Assembly: GCA_038043285.1 (NCBI GenBank)
Contig: JBBTCJ010000121.1
Location: forward strand, 1-5,405
DNA: 5,405 nucleotides
Reading direction: 5' to 3'
Origin: JBBTCJ01 sp038043285
Lineage (GTDB): Bacteria > Planctomycetota > Phycisphaerae > UBA1845
The notes beneath the pieces are model-generated. The model was not told the DNA's origin. It saw only the letters and a list, made by a program, of their open reading frames with translations, and searched no databases. The translations under genes and the position numbers were made by a program. Below, in pieces: positions 1-4,316 of the stretch (position 1 is its first letter; every line of letters begins with the position of its first letter).

Positions 1-247
1 CCCCCACCCAGTAGTCGCCCCCGTCAATCCATTCCTGCGCGTCCTGGTAATACCCCACCCGTCTCGCGTTCGGCAGCGTCGCATCGTCCGCGACCACCAC
101 CCCTTCGCCGCCGTCGGGCCCCCGGGCCGCAACGCTGGCGATGGCCGTCTGCGCGGCGAAGGCGTGCCCCAGCCCGGCGGTGGCCAATTCCTCCCACCCA
201 ATTCCGCCGCGCTGCCCGGGGACGTAATAAAGAAATCCCATCGCCAT
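1..247 (-). CDS. Uncharacterised phage protein, 5' part only (runs off the left edge)
   Basis: The frame is open from an ATG at 247 to base 1 with no stop, giving 82 codons of a truncated gene. The start shares its A with the TGA stop of the upstream spanin-like gene (TGATG), and a GGAG lies six bases before it inside that gene, so translational coupling is likely. A second ATG two codons later is an alternative start. The protein begins MAMGFLYYVPGQRGGIGWEE, continues through an Ala/Gly-rich stretch and a PDGGEGVVVADD segment (about residues 44-55), and reaches an aromatic-rich stretch, GYYQDAQEWI...GDYWVG (65-82). There is no signal peptide or membrane helix. The aromatic pattern suggests a compact beta or mixed domain. 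I do not recognise a named family. From its place after tail genes it is probably a virion or tail-associated protein, but the function is unknown. Confidence 0.75.
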   Translation of the reverse strand, partial: MAMGFLYYVPGQRGGIGWEELATAGLGHAFAAQTAIASVAARGPDGGEGVVVADDATLPNARRVGYYQDAQEWIDGGDYWVG

Positions 248-648
248 CACTCGCTCCGCGGCTTTCCCTTCATCGCGTCACAGATGGTCCGCGCCGTCGC
301 AAACCGATGCAGCAGCAGATAAGTGACGATCGTCGTCGGCACCGCCGCCGCCAGCACCAGCAGCCCGGCCGCCAGGAGCACCCAACTCGGCGATTCATTC
401 ATGTTTCCGCCGACCTGGCTGCTGGATTGCACGCTCACCCCCGCGCCCATTGTCGCCCCCTGTTGGGTCTCGCCGCTTTGGTTCTCCCCGGTCTCGGTCT
501 GCTGGTCTGTCGTCCCACCGGCCTGATTCTGTGCCATGTCTTGCTGCCTATCGGGACTCAGCGTCTTGTTCCCCGCGAAACAGCCGCCGAGGAACCAGCA
601 CGCCATCAGCCCTACCTCACACAGGTGCTTCCATCGGCCGTGGGCCAT
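247..648 (-). CDS. Candidate unimolecular spanin (lipoprotein with C-terminal membrane helix)
   Basis: The 133-residue protein starts at an ATG overlapping the TAA of the preceding gene (TAATG). A longer in-frame extension upstream is only a shadow of that gene. Its N-terminus is a lipoprotein signal: basic residues R5 and K7, a short hydrophobic stretch (about 12-22), and a lipobox LGGC with the acceptor Cys23. Residue +2 is Phe rather than Asp. Residues 24-88 form a hydrophilic, low-complexity linker rich in Gln, Thr, Gly and Ser. Residues 89-113 are a strong membrane helix, followed by a basic tail (R115, R120, K127, K129, R131) predicted to stay in the cytoplasm. An outer-membrane lipid anchor joined through a periplasmic linker to an inner-membrane helix is the architecture of u-spanins such as phage T1 gp11, which is of similar size and fuses outer and inner membranes at the end of lysis. 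Doubts: a Glu at position 11 near the signal core, the position among tail genes, and no visible endolysin. Alternatively it is a virion- or membrane-associated lipoprotein of other function. Confidence 0.6.
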   Translation of the reverse strand: MAHGRWKHLCEVGLMACWFLGGCFAGNKTLSPDRQQDMAQNQAGGTTDQQTETGENQSGETQQGATMGAGVSVQSSSQVGGNMNESPSWVLLAAGLLVLAAAVPTTIVTYLLLHRFATARTICDAMKGKPRSE

Positions 649-1007
649 TAGTTGGTCTTCACTCCCTCCACCGTCGTCTCTCCCCGCGCTCCGCCCTGAT
701 GGTAGGCCACGCTCTTCTGTAGTTGCAGCACCCGTTCGATCAACAGGCTCGTGCGGCTCGTGCCCCAGTCGTCGACGATGGTCACAATCGTTCCCTGCAG
801 CGCCTCCAGGTTCGCAAACCAGGAATCCACCGCCGCCCCGCTGCCGAACTTGATCGCGGTAAAGGCGAATGGCGAATCCCCCTTGCCCAGCAGTTGCGCT
901 CCGTAGCCGTCGATGCCCGTAAGTTCCCATCGCTCGACGCGCTGCTTGAGCGCCGCCGCGTTGCCGCTCACTATGTCGCAGGCGATGCCGCCGATATACC
1001 CGGCCAC
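648..1007 (-). CDS. Small tail protein, possibly baseplate/distal-tail-like
   Basis: The product is 119 residues. The GTG start is supported by a perfect AGGAGG nine bases upstream that overlaps the TAG stop of the tail-tube gene. Residues 1-15 (MAGYIGGIACDIVSG) lead into a helix-plus-beta segment with a VERWELTGIDGYG motif (24-36), a GDSPFAFTAIKF strand pair (43-54), a helix (57-70), then QGTIVTIVDDWG (71-82) and a strand (SLLIERVLQL, 87-96). The succession 'rearranged-fold loop, LQGT-V-V-DD-G, then a strand reading LIERV' resembles small tail proteins of the P2 gpU or distal-tail N-domain type, in which a beta-barrel caps or joins the tube. That is a pattern resemblance, not a confirmed homology. 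It directly follows the tail-tube gene and is coupled to the spanin-like gene by a one-base overlap. No membrane segment is visible. The frame and start are secure; the product name is tentative. Confidence 0.7.
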   Translation of the reverse strand: MAGYIGGIACDIVSGNAAALKQRVERWELTGIDGYGAQLLGKGDSPFAFTAIKFGSGAAVDSWFANLEALQGTIVTIVDDWGTSRTSLLIERVLQLQKSVAYHQGGARGETTVEGVKTN

Positions 1008-1016
1008 GGTCGCTCG

Positions 1017-1022
1017 CCTCCT
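1017..1022 (-). promoter_or_regulatory. Ribosome binding site fixing a GTG start
   Basis: AGGAGG, read on the minus strand, lies nine bases before the GTG at 1007 and shares two bases with the TAG stop of the upstream tail-tube gene. It fixes the non-ATG start of the small tail protein and suggests reinitiation after the upstream stop. Confidence 0.85.
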
Positions 1023-1944
1023 AGCTGATCGCCGTTGCCGTGGTCACCACGATGGGCGCATTGGTTCCGTCATAGGTGCACCGCATCCGCAGCTCGCACT
1101 CCGCCGCGTCCACGCCCTGGGCGTCGACCGGCGTTTCCACCGTGGCGATCCCCGCCGCGGTCAGCTTGACGTGCACCGCGGAAGCGTCGGGTTCGTAGGC
1201 TCCGCCGACCTTGCGCTTGCGCAGATAGATGGCCGTGTTCGCGTGCGTCGGGGCCTTCCCCAGCAGCGGCACGTTGGCCGTCTTCAGCCAATCCAGCCGA
1301 ACGCCCCGAATGGTGATCTCAGGAATGATCCGTTCAATGTGCGTGTAGCGGTCCCAGGTCTCCGACTCGCTTCCCTCGCTCTTCGCCTGCACGCCGAAAT
1401 CAACGCTCAGCGATCGGAATTGCTGTAAGGCCAGCCCCGCAATGGTGATCGGCCCCAGCGTGAAGCGATCCGTGTCCGCGATCCCCGCCGGCAGCGAGAC
1501 GTTCTCGGTCATGGCCACCGGATCGTTGGCGCCGTCGAACGCCGCAATGGCCCCCAGGCCCAGCTCCGCGTCCGCCTGATGACCCGCCGTGAGCCGCGTC
1601 AAATAGGCGATGCCGTCCAGGAAGACGTACTTGCGATGCGCCGCCCCCGTCGCCCGCGTTCCGCCGCTCTGATGTTTGCCCGCGTAGAACGTCAGCCCGC
1701 CGCTCAAGTCCCCGATCTTCTTCCCCGTGAGCGGGACTTGCGCCAGCGCCACCACCAGGTCGCGCGAGGAGAACTCCGCCGCGATCTTCTGCCCGGCAAT
1801 GTGCCCATGCCGCGCGTACACCTCGCCGCTGGTGGGATCGCTCCGCACCTCCGTGCCGGTCGCCATCCGCAGCGACCCAATCCCGTTGAGCACCGTCGTG
1901 CCAAACTGCACCACGGATAGGCCGTGAATCTCTCCAATGGGCAT
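1021..1944 (-). CDS. Probable tail-tube protein with tandemly duplicated fold
   Basis: The product is 307 residues, beta-rich, without membrane segments. The ATG start has a GAGGTG five bases upstream. Its halves look like two copies of one domain: residues about 8-146 and 170-302. Matching landmarks occur in the same order at nearly constant offset: VPLTGK at 70 and VPLLGK at 225 (155), TFYAGK at 85 and AIYLRK at 238 (153), GG at 94 and 247 (153), GIA at 111 and 265 (154), and FDGANDPV at 136 with YDGTNAPI at 291 (155). The gene sits after head-tail completion genes, where lambda-like phages encode the tail tube, and its length suits two tail-tube domains of about 150 residues. Phage T5 tail tube pb6 is an established precedent: fused tail-tube domains let trimers make a pseudo-hexameric ring. 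Assignment to tail tube is inference from position, size and beta content. Another beta-rich tail protein is the main alternative. Confidence 0.65.
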   Translation of the reverse strand: MPIGEIHGLSVVQFGTTVLNGIGSLRMATGTEVRSDPTSGEVYARHGHIAGQKIAAEFSSRDLVVALAQVPLTGKKIGDLSGGLTFYAGKHQSGGTRATGAAHRKYVFLDGIAYLTRLTAGHQADAELGLGAIAAFDGANDPVAMTENVSLPAGIADTDRFTLGPITIAGLALQQFRSLSVDFGVQAKSEGSESETWDRYTHIERIIPEITIRGVRLDWLKTANVPLLGKAPTHANTAIYLRKRKVGGAYEPDASAVHVKLTAAGIATVETPVDAQGVDAAECELRMRCTYDGTNAPIVVTTATAIS

Positions 1945-2003
1945 CGCAACACCTCACGTGCGCGGCCCCACAACCCGCTTCGGTTTTCATCGTTGCGTCC
2001 AAT

Positions 2004-2020
2004 CGACGCCCACCGCGTCG
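2004..2020 (-). repeat. Short inverted repeat in the gap before the tail-tube gene
   Basis: CGACGC at 2004-2009 and GCGTCG at 2015-2020 form a 6-base-pair stem with a 5-base loop. It lies in the 98-base untranslated gap (1945-2042) between the small beta-rich protein and the tail-tube gene. No T-run follows on either strand, so it is not a typical intrinsic terminator. Apart from this and the next repeat, and the ribosome binding site near 1950, I see nothing in the gap. Confidence 0.35.
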
Positions 2021-2033
2021 CTACGCTCGCCGT

Positions 2034-2049
2034 GCCGTTTCTTTACGGC
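2034..2049 (-). repeat. Inverted repeat spanning a stop codon
   Basis: GCCGT at 2034-2038 and ACGGC at 2045-2049 can pair around a 6-base loop, and the TAA stop of the small beta-rich protein lies at the edge of that loop. The stem is only five base pairs and no U-tract follows in the minus-strand transcript. It could be a weak 3'-end stem or chance in GC-rich DNA. Confidence 0.25.
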
Positions 2050-2429
2050 GTCGGATCAAAGAGCACCCGCATCTCCAGGGTCGCCGCCGCGGCGCCTGCG
2101 TTGGTCAGATACAGCGACGTCACGTCGGCCGTCAGCTTGAAGGTGCTGTACTCATCCGTATGCCAGATGTACGGCTTGTTGGCCTTCAAGCTGATGGTGT
2201 TCGTCGGCGCCGAGGGGCTGTTGGTCTCCACGGTCAGATCCTTGTCCGACAACAGGTAGAACGACTTCACCTGCGAGACGTCAATGTTCACCAGCACCTG
2301 TAGATCCGTGCTCGCCGCGGGCACCGACACGCTGAGCGTCGTCTGAGCCTCGGTGCTGTAGGCGAACTGCCCGCTCACCGCCCCATCGCCGGTCAACACC
2401 TCTTCTTTTATCGTGTGCGTAAAAGCCAT
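2043..2429 (-). CDS. Small beta-rich virion protein of unknown role
   Basis: The product is 128 residues. The ATG start has GGGAG nine bases upstream. The sequence alternates hydrophobic and polar residues and reads as a beta sandwich: TTLSVSVPA (30-38), LQVLVNIDVSQVKSFYLLSD (43-62), DLTVETN (64-70), NTISLKANKPYIWH (77-90), FKLTADVTSLYLTNAG (97-112) and ATLEMRVLFDPTP (116-128). There are no Cys residues, signal peptide or membrane helix. It is more acidic and less Arg-rich than its neighbours. The 'SQVKSFYLLSDKDLT...LKANKPY.W' layout looks to me like a recurring unnamed family from environmental phages, but I cannot name it. It lies between the tail completion gene and the probable tail-tube gene, so candidates are a tail-tube partner, a tail decoration or Ig-like protein, or a tail tip component. 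The frame is secure; the role is not. Confidence 0.75.
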   Translation of the reverse strand: MAFTHTIKEEVLTGDGAVSGQFAYSTEAQTTLSVSVPAASTDLQVLVNIDVSQVKSFYLLSDKDLTVETNSPSAPTNTISLKANKPYIWHTDEYSTFKLTADVTSLYLTNAGAAAATLEMRVLFDPTP

Positions 2430-2456
2430 CAGACCGCGCTCCCTTCGTTTTCAATC

Positions 2457-2466
2457 GCCGATCGGC
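2457..2466. repeat. 10-bp perfect palindrome in a short intergenic gap
   Basis: GCCGATCGGC lies in the 41-base gap between the tail completion gene and the small beta-rich protein. With no loop it cannot form a good RNA hairpin. It may be a protein-binding site or chance, and no function is evident. Confidence 0.2.
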
Positions 2467-2470
2467 ACTT

Positions 2471-2974
2471 CTAAATGCTGATCTCTCGCGACACCTTCAT
2501 CGCCCGCAGCGATTGATTCAGCCACCGATTGAACATCGCCGCCAACGTCCGCGTCTCCTCCGGCGAAACCCGCGTCATCTCATCCCGCTTGTCGATGGCG
2601 GTGTATGGGTTTTTGTAGTTCAGCTTGTTCGCCGCCATCACAATTCGCACCCCGTGCCGCGTCGGCCGCACGTCCCGCCGCGCGGTAATGTCCCGGCTCT
2701 CCCCGGTGTACACCAGCGGCAAGGTGTGGCCGAATTTTCTCAGCTTCCGTCCGCTGTAGCTCCGCCGAAAACCCTTGCTGGACGCCGCGTCTTTCTCACC
2801 CTTACGCGGCGTGTACCCATACTCCCTGGCCCCGGCATGGGTGAAATGCTTGGGCCGCATCTGCCGATGCCAGTGGTTGCCGATCTCCTCCCAGACGCGC
2901 TTCAGGATTTGCGGCAGCTCCCGCTTCATCAGCCACGGCGTGGCCCCAATCTCCCGAATTTTAATCAACAACAT
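2471..2974 (-). CDS. HK97 gp10 / lambda Z-like tail completion protein
   Basis: The product is 167 residues and strongly basic. It opens with an amphipathic helical segment (about 1-40, containing LPQILKRVWEEIGNHWHRQM), then a loop rich in basic and aromatic residues, HFTHAGAREYGYTPRKGEK (43-61), a second basic loop (70-82), and TLPLVYTGESRD (84-95). A strand, GVRIVMAANKLNYKNPY (108-124), and a C-terminal helix (138-160) follow. An N-terminal helix, a basic aromatic loop, a 'PL-TG-LR'-type motif and strands are what I expect of HK97 gp10-like and lambda gpZ-like tail completion proteins, which sit at the head-tail interface and help stabilise the tail end. Its place between the connector genes and the tail-tube gene agrees. 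The ATG at 2974 is preceded by a weak GGAAG four bases upstream and a GAGGGAG further up, so the exact start is a little uncertain. A 36-base gap separates it from the upstream gene. Confidence 0.65.
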   Translation of the reverse strand: MLLIKIREIGATPWLMKRELPQILKRVWEEIGNHWHRQMRPKHFTHAGAREYGYTPRKGEKDAASSKGFRRSYSGRKLRKFGHTLPLVYTGESRDITARRDVRPTRHGVRIVMAANKLNYKNPYTAIDKRDEMTRVSPEETRTLAAMFNRWLNQSLRAMKVSREISI

Positions 2975-3010
2975 GACGCTTCCGCTCCCTCGGTCGTCGC
3001 CGTTCCCGAA

Positions 3011-3538
3011 TCAACCACCCCACTCCACCCGCACGTCCATCCACAAGAAATCGCCCTCGACGACCTCTTCGTCGTCGCCGCACCGGTATGGTCCCGCGGG
3101 CGCCATGCGCTCAATCACCAGGTAGGCGCTGGTCACGCCGGAGGTCGTCGAGTTAGTCTCCAGATCATCGAGGATTTTTCCGGCGTCGTTTTCCAGCTTC
3201 CGTGACGCCTCTCCCGGGGCGTCGCCGGCGGCGTAGTTCTGCACCAGCCGCAGATGCAGCGTCCCGCCGTCTTTGTGCACCCCTTGGGCGATCCGCTCCC
3301 GCCGATGCCCGTCTTCCGGGTCCGTCCACACGATCGCATAAGGCCGAAGTCCCTGTATCTCGCTCTTCGTATAGGCGTCCGCATTGGCCGGGGCGGGCAG
3401 TGCTTCGTGATGGATTTTTGCCAGCGCCTCCGCCTGATTCGCCGCCCCGCACCAGGTCCGAAACGCCGGCGAATCCGCGAGCGACAGTCGCAGGGCCTCC
3501 TCCGCCAGGCTGATCGCGCTTTCCGCCGCCGTGGACAC
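3011..3538 (-). CDS. Head-tail interface protein, tail terminator or neck candidate
   Basis: The product is 175 residues. The GTG start has GGAG nine bases upstream and lies 15 bases beyond the stop of the membrane protein gene. Residues 1-45 are two amphipathic helices rich in Ala and Glu. A beta region follows: RPYAIVWTDPEDGHRRERIA (65-84), TLHLRLVQNY (93-102), a helix KLENDAGKILDDLE (114-127), then TSAYLVIERMAPAGPYRC (136-153) and a final strand pair EGDFLWMDVRVEWGG (161-175). A helix, four or five strands and a C-terminal strand ending in W-G resemble tail terminator proteins (lambda gpU type) and related neck proteins, and position between the FII-like gene and the Z-like gene is compatible. 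I do not see a diagnostic motif, so this is inference from layout. It has no membrane segment. Confidence 0.6.
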   Translation of the reverse strand: MSTAAESAISLAEEALRLSLADSPAFRTWCGAANQAEALAKIHHEALPAPANADAYTKSEIQGLRPYAIVWTDPEDGHRRERIAQGVHKDGGTLHLRLVQNYAAGDAPGEASRKLENDAGKILDDLETNSTTSGVTSAYLVIERMAPAGPYRCGDDEEVVEGDFLWMDVRVEWGG

Positions 3539-3547
3539 TGCCGCTGA

Positions 3548-3551
3548 CTCC
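3548..3551 (-). promoter_or_regulatory. Ribosome binding site supporting a GTG start
   Basis: GGAG on the minus strand lies nine bases before the GTG at 3538 and just after the TGA of the membrane protein gene. It decides the start of the 175-residue protein, since no ATG with a ribosome binding site is available in that frame. Confidence 0.65.
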
Positions 3552-3553
3552 GC

Positions 3554-3772
3554 TCAATGGGTCCCCGCCGAGGCAATAAAACGATCAACTGCTTTTTCGA
3601 TACTACTCACCCGTTGGCCGAGATCGTCGCTGGCCTTCTCGACGTTAATCATCCGCACGCTGATGTTGCTCGCCCACCAGATCAGCGCCCCGGTCTGTAA
3701 TAAGATGGCGACCGTCAACGCGCTGCCGAGGGTCACCAGATAGCGCTTCAGCCCGTTTGATTCATGGGACAT
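3554..3772 (-). CDS. Small single-helix membrane protein with coiled coil
   Basis: The product is 72 residues. The ATG start has AGGA eight bases upstream, and that site overlaps the TGA of the preceding gene, so the two are probably coupled. Residues 1-10 are polar with K9 and R10; residues 11-34 form one membrane helix (LVTLGSALTVAILLQTGALI then WWA). Residues 37-65 follow a clean heptad pattern at I37, M41, V44, S48, L51, V55, I58, V62 and F65, predicting a coiled coil. The basic N-terminus suggests the coiled coil projects to the periplasm. The layout recalls inner-membrane spanin subunits (Rz) and some holin-like or XhlA-like proteins, but it is much shorter than Rz, and XhlA has its helix at the other end. 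It lies between head-tail connector genes, an odd place for a lysis gene. A role in lysis, in superinfection exclusion or in membrane-associated assembly is possible; none is shown. Confidence 0.75.
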   Translation of the reverse strand: MSHESNGLKRYLVTLGSALTVAILLQTGALIWWASNISVRMINVEKASDDLGQRVSSIEKAVDRFIASAGTH

Positions 3773-3783
3773 GAATCAGTTCC

Positions 3784-4167
3784 TCAGCGTCTGCCCCGGT
3801 AGCCGGTTCGCGCTGCCTCGGCCAGTCCGATCCGCACACAAACCATCCGCACCAGCGTTCCGCCGATCTGTTCGATGGCCTTCACCGCGTAGCGGTCCGC
3901 GCCGATGTCCAGTTCGTCATTGAGTCCTGGGTCCGCCACCCCGCCCTCCGCCGCCCCCGCATCCGTGCGCATGGTCACCGTTCGCATCCGCACGAAGGTC
4001 CGCCCCTGATCGTCTTGTTCGTCCGGCGTCTCTTCTTCCCCACCGATGATCGCGGTCAGGTTCACCGTCCCGCCGACCGCCGGGCGATAGACCACCGCTT
4101 CGCCGCCGCTCTGCATCAGCGTCGGCGCACCCATCTCGCCCATGAGCGCGTCAAAGTCGCTCCCCAT
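3784..4167 (-). CDS. Lambda FII-like head-tail attachment protein
   Basis: The product is 127 residues. It begins MGSDFDALMGEM, a short helix that resembles the 'DFDNLF' opening of lambda gpFII, followed by a strand-rich body: GGEAVVYRPAVGGTVNLTAI (21-40), an acidic loop EEETPDEQDDQG (44-55), RTFVRMRTVTMRT (56-68), DELDIGADRYAVKAIEQIGG (84-103) and LVRMVCVRIGL (105-115). It closes with the basic end TGYRGRR, comparable to the Arg-rich C-terminus of gpFII. gpFII (about 117 residues) binds the connector at the head vertex and provides the surface for tail joining. Length, fold pattern and position two genes before the tail completion genes support the call, but identity is low enough that I rely on layout. 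The start has GGAG twelve bases and AGGA directly upstream, so the internal ATG at 4143 is a possible alternative. A long gap separates it from the capsid gene. Confidence 0.65.
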   Translation of the reverse strand: MGSDFDALMGEMGAPTLMQSGGEAVVYRPAVGGTVNLTAIIGGEEETPDEQDDQGRTFVRMRTVTMRTDAGAAEGGVADPGLNDELDIGADRYAVKAIEQIGGTLVRMVCVRIGLAEAARTGYRGRR

Positions 4168-4316
4168 TCCTGGCTCTCCGCCGCCGCGCCGGGCGGTCGC
4201 GGGTTGCCCCGCGCCGCCCGGACGCTCGGCGTCGGCGGACGACGTTCATATCGCCGTCAAAGGCGCGCCCAGGCGCGGTGTGGGTCCGCGCCCGGGCGCT
4301 AACGGCGGCCGTATCA
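4168..4316. other. 149-base untranslated gap between capsid and connector genes
   Basis: This is the longest noncoding stretch between two genes here. It begins with a tandem in-frame stop (TAG TGA) at the end of the capsid gene and is extremely GC-rich. It holds a 12-bp palindrome GCGCCCGGGCGC (4288-4299), an 8-bp palindrome GGCGCGCC (4262-4269) and the long hairpin listed separately. An Arg-rich 32-codon frame (4249-4151) lacks a ribosome binding site and looks like composition. No lambda FI or D analogue is present, and no promoter motif is recognised. Confidence 0.6.
4189..4221 (-). promoter_or_regulatory. Strong GC hairpin just upstream of the FII-like gene
   Basis: Arms at 4189-4203 and 4208-4221 pair in 14 base pairs around a 4-base loop (4204-4207), with one bulged base at 4197. 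The inner stem is CGCGGG/CCCGCG, the outer CCGGGCGG/CCGCCCGG. In the minus-strand transcript it ends some 20 bases before the start codon at 4167, and no U-tract follows, so it is not a classical terminator. Plausible roles are an RNA 3'-end protector for capsid mRNA, a partial attenuator reducing downstream expression, or occlusion of the ribosome binding site. Confidence 0.6.

Noticed and set aside
648..930. N-terminal extension of the lipoprotein gene to an upstream GTG at 930
   Set aside because: The extension reads through the small tail protein gene in another frame, is Gly/Arg-rich, and would bury the lipoprotein signal; the ATG at 648 with the TAATG overlap is far better.
1400..2002. 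200-codon minus-strand frame overlapping the tail-tube gene
   Set aside because: It is out of frame with the tail-tube gene, Arg/Gly/Ala-rich, and lacks a convincing ribosome binding site; the 307-residue frame has clear beta patterning and internal repeats.
2513..3205. 230-codon plus-strand open frame
   Set aside because: It crosses two good minus-strand genes and their intergenic gap and is Pro/Arg/His-rich without domains, so it is a shadow.
3133..3588. 151-codon minus-strand frame as an embedded overlapping gene (Rz/Rz1 style)
   Set aside because: It is an Arg-rich shadow with no signal peptide or membrane helix, so it does not make an overlapping spanin pair with the membrane protein gene.
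4189..4221. Intrinsic transcription terminator
   Set aside because: The stem is strong, but no T-run follows on either strand, and virion genes continue downstream in the same direction.
4151..4249. 32-codon Arg-rich minus-strand frame in the gap after the capsid gene
   Set aside because: It has no ribosome binding site, its Arg content follows from CGG/CGC-rich sequence, and it overlaps the hairpin and the next start.
4288..4299. Operator or attachment site at the 12-bp palindrome
   Set aside because: Short self-complementary GC words are common in DNA of this composition, and nothing nearby (regulator, integrase, tRNA) supports a site.
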